Made by a program: the position numbers and the translations under genes. Below the pieces are notes generated by a model. It saw only the letters and a program-made list of their open reading frames with translations, was not told the origin of the DNA and did no database searches. A DNA stretch of 64,000 nt, from contig NZ_JAHSPR010000001.1 of assembly GCF_019132845.1 (NCBI RefSeq), positions 186,001 through 250,000 of the forward strand, given 5' to 3'. Positions 1 through 8,033 of the stretch are shown here, piece by piece. The first letter of the stretch is position 1. Each line of letters begins with the position of its first letter. The DNA comes from Advenella alkanexedens (GTDB lineage: Bacteria; Pseudomonadota; Gammaproteobacteria; Burkholderiales; Burkholderiaceae_B).

Positions 1-62
1 CCAGGCTAAACCTGTTTATCTAACCGGCACAGACCGGCCCTTCCTTCCTCAGTGTTCAAAAT

Positions 63-90
63 TTAGACCGGTTTAAAACCGGTCTTTTTT
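63..90 (+). terminator. Intrinsic terminator, plus-strand oriented
   Basis: An inverted repeat (AGACCGGTTT / AAACCGGTCT) is followed on the plus strand by a run of T residues. It would end a plus-strand transcript entering from the left of the window. On the minus strand the tail after the stem is only weakly T-rich, so it may also serve ptsI, but less convincingly. Confidence 0.75.
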
Positions 91-144
91 TATGTGAAAA
101 GGAAAGATTATGTGAAAAGGAAAGATTATGTGAAAAGGAAAGAG
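91..144. repeat. Three tandem copies of an 18-bp repeat
   Basis: The unit TATGTGAAAAGGAAAGAT occurs three times head to tail at 91, 109 and 127; only the last base of the third copy differs. It lies between the end of ptsI and the terminator at 63-90. It is not palindromic and codes for nothing I can recognise. The near-perfect identity suggests a recent slippage expansion. Confidence 0.9.
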
Positions 145-162
145 TATCTTGACAGGACTCAA

Positions 163-1917
163 TTAAACCTCAAGTATCCCCAGATCAATATATTCGGCAT
201 GATTAAGTGCCGTGGCAATTTTGCTTCTTAAGGCATTGGTATGGGAAGTGCGCACTATTTTCTTTACATCGAGCAATTGCTGCGGATGCATGGAAAACTC
301 GGTAAGGCCCAAGCCCAGCAACAACCGCGTGTAACGGGATTCACCCGCCATTTCACCACATACCGCCACTGCTTTACCGGCACGCTCTCCGGCCTGTATG
401 GTTTGGGAAATCAAACGCAAAACAGCCGGGTGCATGGGATCGTATAAATCCGAGACTTCGTTATCAACCCGATCAATAGCCAGCGTATACTGGATCAGGT
501 CATTGGTTCCGATAGAAACAAAATCAAGATGCTTCAGGAATGGTTCTATGGCAATCGCAATGGCCGGTATTTCAACCATGGCACCCAATTCAATGTCGTC
601 TGCGTACGCATACCCCTCTTCGACAAGCTGGTTTTTGGCAAATTCAATCGCCTGCTTGACCGAATGCAACTCATGCATATGAGACAGCATGGGAATCAGG
701 ATCCTTAATTTCCCATGCACCGAAGCCCTAAGCAAAGCTCTTAATTGTGTCTGGAACATTTCGGGACGTGACAGACAATATCTGACAGCCCGTAACCCCA
801 AGGCCGGATTGGCGGCAACGGTGGCTTCACCATCGAGGGTTTTGTCTGAACCGATATCCAATGTTCGGATGGTAACAGGCTTGCCCTGCATGGTTTTCAG
901 GACATACGAATACGCTTCGTATTGCTCTTCTTCATCAGGCAAGGTTTCCCGCCCCATGAACAGGAATTCGCTACGAAACAGGCCAATGCCATCAGCCCCC
1001 AAGTGCATGACCTCATCGGCCTCGTGCGGCAGCTCTATATTCGCTTCAAGTTTGATCTTTTTACCGTCAAGGGTAATGGCCGGTTCATCCTTATGAATAA
1101 TCAGCTCGGCACGTTCCCGTATATACGCATCCTGCTTCTGCTGGTATTCGGACAGAATGAGCGGAGACGGATTGACAATGACAAGACCGGCCTCACCATC
1201 GACAATCAACATGTCTTTGTCACGAACCAGACTGCGAATATTACCCATGCCGACCACGGCCGGGACATTCATGCTGCGGGCAACAATGGCGGTGTGCGAG
1301 GTTGCGCCACCCAGATCGGTGACGAAAGCGGCAAAACGGGCGCCGCGCAATTTAATCATGTCTGCGGGAGAAATATCATGAGCCACAACAATGGATGAAT
1401 TAATATCCAGATCTGGCGACATATCGGGCAACAGGGATGATCCCATCCCTGATAAAACCCGCAACACCCTTTCAATAACCTGATTGACATCGGCGGCACG
1501 CTCACGAATATATTCATCTTCCATGAGCGAAAATTGATCCGCCAGCAATTGGCCCTGGGTACTTAACGCCCATTCGGCATTGTACTGGCGACTGGCAATG
1601 ATTTCGCGGGTTTGTTCTGACAGCATGGGATCGGAAACCAGCAAGCTGTGAACATTTAGCAAAGGGGTCAGTTCTTTGGGCGCATCGGGCGGCAGATTTT
1701 TAATAATATGCTGCAGATCGTTGTAAACCGTTTCAAGCGCAGCATCAAGACGGGCACATTCCTGCGGGATATCATCAGTGGCAATGCGGTAGTGTGCGAC
1801 TTCCAGGGTGGCTGCACCCATAATAATCGCACGACCAATGGCAAACCCTCGGGCCACACCCTTTCCACGCATGAGCATCACAGCGGTTGAAGGGGCGATA
1901 TCCTTTGATTCTCTCAT
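163..1917 (-). CDS. ptsI: PTS enzyme I (phosphoenolpyruvate-protein phosphotransferase)
   Basis: Cytoplasmic enzyme that takes phosphate from phosphoenolpyruvate onto a histidine and passes it to HPr. The phospho-histidine lies in the motif GGATSHTAIVAR (His at about residue 208), between the HPr-binding N-terminal part and the PEP-binding C-terminal barrel. The barrel shows LFRSEFLFM, the IGTNDLIQYT loop and the catalytic Cys in VAVCGEMAG. About 584 residues is normal for the family. A TTG four codons upstream is possible, but I prefer the ATG. It is last in the chain gshB, EIIA, HPr, EI. No sugar permease is nearby, so the chain is probably regulatory rather than for sugar uptake, as in other Burkholderiales. 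Confidence 0.95.
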   Translation of the reverse strand: MRESKDIAPSTAVMLMRGKGVARGFAIGRAIIMGAATLEVAHYRIATDDIPQECARLDAALETVYNDLQHIIKNLPPDAPKELTPLLNVHSLLVSDPMLSEQTREIIASRQYNAEWALSTQGQLLADQFSLMEDEYIRERAADVNQVIERVLRVLSGMGSSLLPDMSPDLDINSSIVVAHDISPADMIKLRGARFAAFVTDLGGATSHTAIVARSMNVPAVVGMGNIRSLVRDKDMLIVDGEAGLVIVNPSPLILSEYQQKQDAYIRERAELIIHKDEPAITLDGKKIKLEANIELPHEADEVMHLGADGIGLFRSEFLFMGRETLPDEEEQYEAYSYVLKTMQGKPVTIRTLDIGSDKTLDGEATVAANPALGLRAVRYCLSRPEMFQTQLRALLRASVHGKLRILIPMLSHMHELHSVKQAIEFAKNQLVEEGYAYADDIELGAMVEIPAIAIAIEPFLKHLDFVSIGTNDLIQYTLAIDRVDNEVSDLYDPMHPAVLRLISQTIQAGERAGKAVAVCGEMAGESRYTRLLLGLGLTEFSMHPQQLLDVKKIVRTSHTNALRSKIATALNHAEYIDLGILEV

Positions 1918-1938
1918 ATGCAGGCCCAATCTTTATGT

Positions 1939-2208
1939 TTACTCTGGCTCACCAAATTTACCATTGAACAAGGCCTCGAGTTGCTGTAATGCTTCGGCAG
2001 CATCATCACCCGTTGCCTCGAGTGTAACGGGCGTACCCTTACCGGCCGCCAGCATCATGACACCCATAATGCTTTTGGCATTGACGCGCTGCGCTGCACG
2101 ACTGATAAATATTTCGCTGCTGAAAGAACTGGCCAGCTGCGTTAATTTTGCGGCAGCTCTGGCATGCAATCCCAACTTGTTGCTAATAATAATTTCTACT
2201 GAAGCCAT
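1939..2208 (-). CDS. ptsH: HPr phosphocarrier protein
   Basis: An 89-residue phosphocarrier that shuttles phosphate from EI to EIIA. The motif NKLGLHARAAAKL places the active histidine at residue 15. The regulatory-site region NAKSIMGVMML puts a serine at residue 46, the position modified by HPr kinase in species that have it. The gene sits ten bases upstream of ptsI and 29 bases downstream of the EIIA gene on the same strand, so it is surely co-transcribed. Start is the ATG of MASVEI. No unusual features. Confidence 0.95.
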   Translation of the reverse strand: MASVEIIISNKLGLHARAAAKLTQLASSFSSEIFISRAAQRVNAKSIMGVMMLAAGKGTPVTLEATGDDAAEALQQLEALFNGKFGEPE

Positions 2209-2237
2209 AATTCATTCTATACGTTAATAACCGGAAT

Positions 2238-2651
2238 TCATTGACCTTTGACAAGATCAATACATTTCATGCCCTTTTTGCCACCCTCAAAAACCGCTTC
2301 GCATAATTCTTCCAACGGTTTCTCACGATAACGAATGGCATTCAGAATCATGCAGGCATTGGTGCCCGAAAGAATATGCGCCTGAATACCGGCATTTTGT
2401 AAACGCTGTACCGCCCTTGCTCCAATATTGGCGGGTGTTGCACCACCCAAATCCGCCAAAGCCAATACCGTATGGTTTTGACCGGCCTGGTTTCTTAACT
2501 GCTCTGTAATTTCCACAACTTTTTGCTCAGGATCCACATCGGGTTCTATATCAAAGAACACAAAGTTTTCCAGATCACCATAGACATGAGTTGCACAATC
2601 GTGCAGGGCAGATGCCAAAGGCACATGGGCAATTATTGCTATCACAGTCAT
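2238..2651 (-). CDS. PTS EIIA component, mannose/fructose family
   Basis: Small cytoplasmic EIIA-Man protein that accepts phosphate from HPr. The N-terminal strand IAIIAHVPLASAL carries the active histidine at residue 9, and the ALADLGGATPANIGAR loop is typical of the family. No EIIB, EIIC or EIID genes are adjacent, so there is no obvious sugar substrate. A signalling role is the likely one, as proposed for the orphan ptsM-type gene of other betaproteobacteria (inference). I chose the ATG of MTVIAII because an AAGG lies six bases upstream; a TTG two codons earlier is less likely. Two bases separate the longer frame from the gshB stop region. Confidence 0.88.
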   Translation of the reverse strand: MTVIAIIAHVPLASALHDCATHVYGDLENFVFFDIEPDVDPEQKVVEITEQLRNQAGQNHTVLALADLGGATPANIGARAVQRLQNAGIQAHILSGTNACMILNAIRYREKPLEELCEAVFEGGKKGMKCIDLVKGQ

Positions 2652-2659
2652 AAGCAACC

Positions 2660-3622
2660 TTAGGCAGATAAAACCGCTTTTTCAAGCGCTTGGGCGAAGT
2701 GCGCCGCCACGTCGAAACCGGTTTGCTCGGTAATCTCAACAAAACAGGTTGGGCTGGTTACATTAATTTCGGTTACGTAATCACCAATAACGTCCAATCC
2801 TACCAGTAACAAGCCTCTTTGCCGTAATACAGGCGCAATCGCCTGTGCAATTTGCAGATCGCGATCAGTGAGTTTTTGTGCTACTCCACGCCCGCCTGCC
2901 GCCAGGTTGCCCCTTGTCTCACCGGCCAGTGGAATACGTGCGAGCGCATAAGGAATGGGTGCACCATCAATAAGCAGAATACGCTTGTCACCATTGGTAA
3001 TTTCCGGAATGAAGCGCTGCGCCATGATAGTACGGTTCCCTTCCTGAGTCAGCAACTCGAGAATCGCATTTAAATTTGCTTCATTCTGGAGCACCCGGAA
3101 AACACCACTACCCCCCATGCCGTCAAGCGGCTTGACAACGATATCCTGGTGCTGGGCGTGAAACTGCCTGATTCGTGACATATCACGGGTTACCAGGGTA
3201 GGCGCGGTAAATGCTGAAAACTCGGTAATCGACAATTTTTCAGGATGGTTACGGATGGCCGCCCCTGAATTGAATACTTTAGCCCCTTGCTGCCCGGCAT
3301 ATTCCAGCAGGTGGGTTGAATAAACGTACTCCATGTCAAATGGAGGGTCTTTGCGCATAATGGTTGCATCAAAATGCACCAATGGGAATTCATTGCCTTC
3401 AGAGGTATAGGCCCACCAGGCATTACCATGCAAATTGGCATTCTCTTCAATTTGTATGGAACGTGAGCGGACAAAAACCCGACCGGTTTCAATAAACAGG
3501 TCACCCTGATGGGCAACACTGATGGAATGGCCGCGTTTTATCAAGGCACGCATCATGGCGACCGATGTGTCTTTATATGCTTTTAACAAGGGCAATGGGT
3601 CTATGATGAATAATACGTGCAT
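2660..3622 (-). CDS. gshB: Glutathione synthetase
   Basis: Joins glycine to gamma-glutamylcysteine using ATP, the second step of glutathione synthesis in the cytosol. At 320 residues it matches bacterial GshB. The N-terminal MHVLFIIDPLPLLKAYKDTS is the family hallmark, followed by the ATP-grasp domain with VVKPLDGMGGSGVFR and the metal-binding end VTEINVTSPTCFVEI. It is followed by the PTS genes, a common Burkholderiales order, but here it is preceded by infC instead of gshA. Only 72 bases separate it from infC, and they contain a terminator-like hairpin (see 3643-3661), so its promoter is unclear. Confidence 0.95.
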   Translation of the reverse strand: MHVLFIIDPLPLLKAYKDTSVAMMRALIKRGHSISVAHQGDLFIETGRVFVRSRSIQIEENANLHGNAWWAYTSEGNEFPLVHFDATIMRKDPPFDMEYVYSTHLLEYAGQQGAKVFNSGAAIRNHPEKLSITEFSAFTAPTLVTRDMSRIRQFHAQHQDIVVKPLDGMGGSGVFRVLQNEANLNAILELLTQEGNRTIMAQRFIPEITNGDKRILLIDGAPIPYALARIPLAGETRGNLAAGGRGVAQKLTDRDLQIAQAIAPVLRQRGLLLVGLDVIGDYVTEINVTSPTCFVEITEQTGFDVAAHFAQALEKAVLSA

Positions 3623-3642
3623 TGCTATACTTCCAAAGAAAC

Positions 3643-3661
3643 TCCCGCCGGTTAAAGCGGG
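3643..3661 (-). terminator. Possible terminator between infC and gshB
   Basis: On the minus strand a six-base GC stem (TCCCGC / GCGGGA) is followed by GTTTCTTT. It lies after the infC stop and about 20 bases before the gshB start. The T tract is interrupted, so termination may be partial. It sits at the position where rpmI and rplT would normally follow infC. Confidence 0.45.
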
Positions 3662-3694
3662 ATATATTGAGTCATAAAAACTGAATGACCAGGT

Positions 3695-4234
3695 TTATTC
3701 AGCCTTGCCGCCCACGGCTTTTTTACGCGGAGCAAGCACCATTACCATTTGACGTCCTTCGAGCTTGGGCATGGCCTCAACCTGGACCGTATCGCCCAGA
3801 TCTTCCCGAATTCGTTCTAACACGCGCATACCCAGTTCCTGGTGTGCCATTTCACGTCCACGGAAACGAAGTGTTACCTTGGCTTTGTCACCATCGTCGA
3901 TAAAACGACGCAGGTTACGAAGCTTGACCTGATAGTCACCTTCATCGGTGGCAGGACGGAACTTGACTTCCTTGACCTGAATCACTTTTTGCTTGGCCTT
4001 GGCTTCTTGCTGACGCTTTTGCTCCTGGTATTTAAATTTACCGTAATCCATCAAGCGACAAACAGGAGGCGACGCATTAGGCGCGATCTCGACGAGATCG
4101 ACGTCTGCCTGCTCAGCCATGCGAATGGCTTCAAGTGTTTTCACAACGCCTAACTGCTCTCCTTCGAGGCCAATCAGACGAACTTCAGGAATGCGTATTT
4201 CAGCATTTATGCGATGGGATTTTTCGGTTGCGAT
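3695..4234 (-). CDS. infC: Translation initiation factor IF-3, ATC start codon
   Basis: IF-3 binds the 30S subunit, keeps it apart from the 50S, and checks the start codon. The first ATG/GTG-type codon in the frame (a GTG at 4144) would remove the conserved N-terminal beginning. The open frame continues upstream through [19 protein letters not shown] to an ATC at 4234 with an AAGGAG eight bases before it. A rare AUU- or AUC-type start is the known autoregulatory device of infC, so 179 residues from ATC is my call. The core motifs [21 protein letters not shown] and the C-terminal [25 protein letters not shown] are intact. It is 28 bases after thrS. Unusually, rpmI and rplT do not follow. Confidence 0.93.
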   Translation of the reverse strand: MATEKSHRINAEIRIPEVRLIGLEGEQLGVVKTLEAIRMAEQADVDLVEIAPNASPPVCRLMDYGKFKYQEQKRQQEAKAKQKVIQVKEVKFRPATDEGDYQVKLRNLRRFIDDGDKAKVTLRFRGREMAHQELGMRVLERIREDLGDTVQVEAMPKLEGRQMVMVLAPRKKAVGGKAE

Positions 4235-4262
4235 GTTAACAACTCCTTAAAAAGATAATAAA

Positions 4263-6197
4263 TTACGCCTTGACATCTTGACGTAAAGCCACGTCAGTGC
4301 GAAGACGCGCGACGAAATCATCGACAGATAGTACACCCAAATCAAGGTTACCACGACCACGAACGGCCACAGCGCCATTTTCCTGTTCTTTTTCACCGAC
4401 AACCAGGATGTAGGGTACTTTCTGCATACTGTTTTCCCTGATTTTACGAGTGATCTTCTCATTTCGCAAATCAGCGGAAGCACGGAAGCCTTCCTTGGTC
4501 AGGATAGCCACGACCTTGTTGGCATAATCGGAAAATACTTCCGAGATGGGGCATACCACTACCTGCTCGGGGGCCAGCCATGGTGGCAAGGCACCCGCAT
4601 AGTTTTCAATCAACATGCCAATGAAGCGCTCAAGGGAGCCCAGAATGGCCCGGTGCACCATCACTGGCGCACGACGCTGGTCGGAAGCATCGACATATTC
4701 AGCCCCCAAACGTACCGGCATGGAAAAGTCAACCTGAACGGTGCCACACTGCCAATGACGTCCAATGGCATCTTTCAGGGTATATTCAATTTTAGGGCCA
4801 TAAAAAGCGCCTTCTCCGGGAGAAATTTCAAATTCGCAACCAGAACGACGCAGGCTTTCCATGAGAGCTTCTTCAGCCTTGTCCCAGATGGCATCATCCC
4901 CAATACGCTTTTCAGGGCGGGTAGCCACTTTATACAGGACATCGGTAAAGCCAAAGTCACGATAAACTTTTTGCAACAGGGCCGTAAAGTTGGCGCATTC
5001 ATCTTGCAACTGGTCTTCAGTACAGAAAATGTGACCATCGTCCTGGGTAAAGCCACGTACACGCATCATGCCATGCAGGGAGCCTGAAGGCTCGTTACGG
5101 TGACACTGACCAAACTCACCATAGCGGATGGGCAACTCACGGTATGAATGCAAGCCTGAATTGTAAATTTGGACATGACCGGGACAGTTCATTGGTTTAA
5201 GCCCATAAACCCGATTTTCGGATTCAGTGGTGAACATGTTTTCTTTGTAGTTATCCCAGTGTCCGGTTTTTTTCCACAGGGACAAGTCCAGAATTTGGGG
5301 TGCCTTGACTTCCTGGTAGCCGTTCTCAATGTAAACATTGCGCATATACTGCTCGACCTGCTGCCAGATTCTCCAGCCTTTGGGGTGCCAGAAAACAAGA
5401 CCTGGGCCCTCATCCTGAAAATGGAACAGATCCAGCTCTTTACCCAGCTTGCGATGGTCCCGCTTCTCGGCTTCTTCAAGCATGTGCAAATACTGGGCCT
5501 GCTCTTCTTTGGTGGCCCAGGCGGTACCGTAAATACGCTGGAGCATTTCATTGTTGCTATTGCCACGCCAATAGGCACCGGCCACTTTCATCAGCTTGAA
5601 AACTTTCAGTTTGCCGGTTGAAGGCACGTGTGGGCCGCGACACAAATCGATGAAGTCGCCTTCACGATACAGACTGATAGGCTCATTGGACGGAATGGAG
5701 GCAATGATTTCAGCCTTGTAATGCTCGCCCTGCTCTTTGAAAAAGGCCACTGCATCATCACGCAGCCACTCTTCACGGGTGACCACCTCATCTTTTTTGG
5801 CCAGTTCCTGCATTTTCTTTTCAATTTTCTGCAGGTCTTCGGGCGTAAAAGCACGCTTGTAAGAGAAGTCGTAGTAAAAGCCGTTATCAATCACGGGACC
5901 AATGGTAACCTGTGCATCGGGGAAGAGCGATTTTACGGCATAAGCCAGCAAATGGGCGGTAGAGTGACGGATAAGATCCAGGCCTTCAGGATCTTTGGCA
6001 GTTACGATGGACAGTTTTGCATCTTGTGTAATGACATAACTGGTATCTACCAGCTTGGCTGGTTCAGACCCTACCGCCACCTTGCCCGCCAAGGCAGCTT
6101 TACCTAGGCTGGGCGCGATAGTCGTAGCTACTTCACCTACGCTGACCGGATCGGTGAATTGGCGCTGGGAACCATCTGGTAAAGTAATCTGAATCAT
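4263..6197 (-). CDS. thrS: Threonine-tRNA ligase
   Basis: Charges tRNA-Thr with threonine. The 644 residues follow the full-length plan. The TGS domain is at about 1-62. The editing domain starts with [10 protein letters not shown]. The class II catalytic core has motif 2 in [17 protein letters not shown], the zinc cysteine in MNCPGH, and the ATP-site [10 protein letters not shown]. The C-terminal anticodon-binding domain contains [10 protein letters not shown] and [10 protein letters not shown]. The start [11 protein letters not shown] is the usual one. It is co-oriented with infC 28 bases downstream. Upstream lie a threonine-rich leader peptide and a terminator/antiterminator pair (6209-6348), which indicate attenuation control instead of the translational operator of E. 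coli. Confidence 0.97.
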   Translation of the reverse strand: MIQITLPDGSQRQFTDPVSVGEVATTIAPSLGKAALAGKVAVGSEPAKLVDTSYVITQDAKLSIVTAKDPEGLDLIRHSTAHLLAYAVKSLFPDAQVTIGPVIDNGFYYDFSYKRAFTPEDLQKIEKKMQELAKKDEVVTREEWLRDDAVAFFKEQGEHYKAEIIASIPSNEPISLYREGDFIDLCRGPHVPSTGKLKVFKLMKVAGAYWRGNSNNEMLQRIYGTAWATKEEQAQYLHMLEEAEKRDHRKLGKELDLFHFQDEGPGLVFWHPKGWRIWQQVEQYMRNVYIENGYQEVKAPQILDLSLWKKTGHWDNYKENMFTTESENRVYGLKPMNCPGHVQIYNSGLHSYRELPIRYGEFGQCHRNEPSGSLHGMMRVRGFTQDDGHIFCTEDQLQDECANFTALLQKVYRDFGFTDVLYKVATRPEKRIGDDAIWDKAEEALMESLRRSGCEFEISPGEGAFYGPKIEYTLKDAIGRHWQCGTVQVDFSMPVRLGAEYVDASDQRRAPVMVHRAILGSLERFIGMLIENYAGALPPWLAPEQVVVCPISEVFSDYANKVVAILTKEGFRASADLRNEKITRKIRENSMQKVPYILVVGEKEQENGAVAVRGRGNLDLGVLSVDDFVARLRTDVALRQDVKA

Positions 6198-6208
6198 TTA
6201 AATGCCCT

Positions 6209-6300
6209 AATAAAAAATAAAAACGCGACTAGTGTATAGTCGCGCTAAGGATGAGACTGCTGAAAAAATTCACAATATGAAACTCTCACGATCGCGACTA
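6209..6300 (-). promoter_or_regulatory. thrS transcription attenuator (antiterminator and terminator)
   Basis: On the minus strand three segments compete. Segment 1, TAGTCGCG (6293-6300), begins six bases after the leader-peptide stop. Segment 2, CGCGACTA, is at 6237-6244. Segment 3, TAGTCGCG (6224-6231), is followed by a T-rich tail down to about 6209. Segments 1 and 3 are identical, so 2 can pair with either, 8 bp each. Pairing 2:3 gives an intrinsic terminator with a 5-base loop just before thrS. Pairing 1:2 removes it and is strengthened by an inner GTGAGA/TCTCAT stem (6284-6289 with 6251-6256). A ribosome at the leader stop would cover segment 1. A ribosome stalled at the Thr codons would leave it free. 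The mechanism is inferred. Confidence 0.85.
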
Positions 6301-6306
6301 GAAATT

Positions 6307-6348
6307 TTAGGTTTCCGTTCTCGTAGTTCGTGCAGTTAAGGATCTCAT
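6307..6348 (-). CDS. thrS leader peptide, threonine-rich
   Basis: A 13-codon reading frame encoding MRSLTARTTRTET. Five of its 13 residues are threonine, four of them among the last six codons (ACT ACG AGA ACG GAA ACC, then TAA). It ends six bases before the first attenuator segment, the geometry expected for ribosome-mediated attenuation. The Shine-Dalgarno is weak (GAGA about nine bases upstream). Such a threonine density is very unlikely by chance in front of a threonyl-tRNA synthetase gene. Confidence 0.82.
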   Translation of the reverse strand: MRSLTARTTRTET

Positions 6349-6383
6349 TTATTTCAGTCTCTACCAAATACAATAATTAATTG

Positions 6384-6392
6384 ATTCTAACA
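6384..6392 (-). promoter_or_regulatory. Extended -10 promoter candidate for the thrS leader
   Basis: The minus strand reads TGTTAGAAT, an extended -10 (TG, one base, then TAGAAT). Transcription would begin near 6377, about 29 bases before the leader-peptide ATG. The same 14-base block AATGTTAGAATCAA occurs upstream of gyrA (53639-53652). I see no good -35 box. Confidence 0.5.
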
Positions 6393-6645
6393 TTTTCTGT
6401 GTTTTGGCATAATAAAAGCCGTGTTTGCATGGAAAAAACATCCTCAAATGTTGTAAAACAGACCAAACTCCGTCATTTTCGCCTATTCCAATTATTGACA
6501 GGCCTGGCAAGCCATAGACACCCCGTGCGTTTATCCGCATATCCGGACAGGTTACAAAATAACGTATATGACAAAACTGTTAAACCATTACAGCACTAAT
6601 CTGGGTTACAATTTAACCCATTGTTTATCCTCAATATTTAGACTC
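6393..6645. other. Divergent intergenic region thrS leader / lipoprotein gene
   Basis: About 250 bases with no convincing gene. A GGGTT..AACCC inverted repeat near 6602-6621 lies close to the plus-strand lipoprotein start. No tRNA, riboswitch or conserved RNA was recognised. Confidence 0.5.
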
Positions 6646-7185
6646 ATGCAACCCTTCAAATCCATTCGCCTTGGTTTCTGCCTTGCTTTTTTTTGCCTGT
6701 TAAGCGCTTGCTCAAGTTTGAATACAGGTAACAATGGAATGAGTCACCTTCAAATTACACAAGATACGCGTGGCGTCGCACTTACTTCTCGCGACAGTGA
6801 TTTGTTTATGCCCGGCTCAGCCACTCTTTCCTCCAATGCCCCCCCCTATTTGAACAAAGTGGCTGAATTGCTTAAAGAACGCCCTCATCGCAAAGTACTG
6901 ATCGACAGCATTTCTGAAAATGCAGGCTCAAGCGAGCTGAATCAGGAACTGCAGGAAGTACGCTCTTTAACACTCATGAAAGCGCTAACCGACCGCGGCA
7001 TCGACAAGAGCCGTCTGGCCTACACTCCCCCCAATGCCTATGGCAGCCAAACGGGAACGAATAGTGACAATCAATACAAAACCAAAATCATCATTCTGGG
7101 CGAAAGCACCAGTGAAATGAATGTCAGCACTATTGAACGTTTCTTTGATGACCTTTACAAGTTTGGCAATAATATTTTCAATTAA
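6646..7185 (+). CDS. Lipoprotein with a degenerate OmpA-like C-terminal domain
   Basis: The 179-residue product begins with a lipoprotein signal peptide (LLSACSS, modified Cys at residue 22), which decides the ATG at 6646. The C-terminal half follows the OmpA/Pal fold pattern: a long helix with ELNQELQEVRSLTLMKALTDRGI, then RLAYTPPNAYG. However, the residues that grip peptidoglycan are gone: the TDSxG stretch reads ISENAGS, and the NxxxGRxxNRR motif is replaced by TNSDNQYKTK. It is therefore probably an envelope lipoprotein that does not bind diaminopimelate in the usual way. The gene for a proline-rich membrane protein follows 49 bases later on the same strand. Confidence 0.75.
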   Translation: MQPFKSIRLGFCLAFFCLLSACSSLNTGNNGMSHLQITQDTRGVALTSRDSDLFMPGSATLSSNAPPYLNKVAELLKERPHRKVLIDSISENAGSSELNQELQEVRSLTLMKALTDRGIDKSRLAYTPPNAYGSQTGTNSDNQYKTKIIILGESTSEMNVSTIERFFDDLYKFGNNIFN

Positions 7186-7234
7186 TCCAGCCTGGCCTGG
7201 ATCCCATTAACCCATTTAATCTTCACTTTCAAGT

Positions 7235-8011
7235 ATGGCTAAACCAATTATTTCAAATACCATTCTGGCCATTGTGGCAACAGGTGTGCTTTTTTTCATT
7301 GGAAAATCCGTTTATGACGTTTTTACCCGCGCCCACGTCAAAGGCATGGAAAACAGCCCAATGCAAAACAGCACCCAGTCCGGCCCTACTGTCTCAGGCA
7401 CCATCCAGCCGCCTGAATTAACGCAGCCGGTGCCGACAGAAAACCCGACCACTTTACCCGCTGAATCCAGTAAAGACCCTTTAAACCAAAACCAAGCAGC
7501 CGAAGCCAACGTGCAGGAGCCCGGGGTTAACGTCACTGCCCCAGAATCACAAATCCCCACCATAGACACACCACCCGTTGCCGAGCCCGAGGCAATACCC
7601 GAAACGACTGAAGAGCCCCACGCACTTAAACTCAACCCGGATCTCAAACAGGCTATCCCACCCGTTCCACTGGCCCCCCCCAGTCCTTTTCCCACACCGG
7701 CTGCACCAGCCTCTAGTGAACAACTGTTTGAAGCCACGGACAGCCTACAAGACAATACATCAGGGGCAGCCATTAACAACAGTTTCCCTGCACCGCTAAG
7801 CAATTTCCCTGCACCAGGCGCCGCACCGGCAATCACCCCCGAACCGCCTCCTTTCGAGATCGATGAAGGATCACCCTTTAACAATTTCCCAGCCCCCATC
7901 AATAGCGGCAATCCCAACCCGGGCAATATCAATACGGTCAACCCCGAGTTTGATCAACTGCAAAACCTGCGTCAACAAAAAGAACGCCTTCGCAACGACC
8001 TGGGTTTTTAA
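7235..8011 (+). CDS. Single-pass membrane protein with a long proline-rich domain
   Basis: Not recognised as a known family. The first 30 residues hold one hydrophobic segment (ILAIVATGVLFFIGKSVY), so it is anchored in the inner membrane with the rest probably periplasmic. About residues 45-230 are low-complexity, rich in Pro, Ala, Glu and Asn. Three short blocks repeat near the C-terminal end (NNSFPAPLSNFPAP, FNNFPAP). The last 25 residues (EFDQLQNLRQQKERLRNDLG) look helical and charged. It probably forms a unit with the preceding lipoprotein gene and is closed by the terminator at 8034-8062. It could be a spacer or scaffold across the periplasm; this is speculation. Confidence 0.65.
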   Translation: MAKPIISNTILAIVATGVLFFIGKSVYDVFTRAHVKGMENSPMQNSTQSGPTVSGTIQPPELTQPVPTENPTTLPAESSKDPLNQNQAAEANVQEPGVNVTAPESQIPTIDTPPVAEPEAIPETTEEPHALKLNPDLKQAIPPVPLAPPSPFPTPAAPASSEQLFEATDSLQDNTSGAAINNSFPAPLSNFPAPGAAPAITPEPPPFEIDEGSPFNNFPAPINSGNPNPGNINTVNPEFDQLQNLRQQKERLRNDLGF

Positions 8012-8033
8012 ACCATCAAATCCGCATGCAATA

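Noticed and set aside
91-144. Possible CRISPR or attachment-site array
   Set aside because: Repeats are directly adjacent without spacers, and no cas or integrase gene is present.
6381-6599. Plus-strand 72-codon frame in the thrS leader region
   Set aside because: It has no ribosome binding site or recognisable product and overlaps the attenuator promoter.
6640-6660. Start of the OmpA-like lipoprotein at the upstream ATG (6568)
   Set aside because: It would put 26 polar residues before the signal peptide; the ATG at 6646 gives a normal lipoprotein signal.
7312-7941. Long antisense frame over the proline-rich gene
   Set aside because: It is Gly/Ser-rich because it mirrors the Pro/Ala-rich coding strand; no independent start signals.
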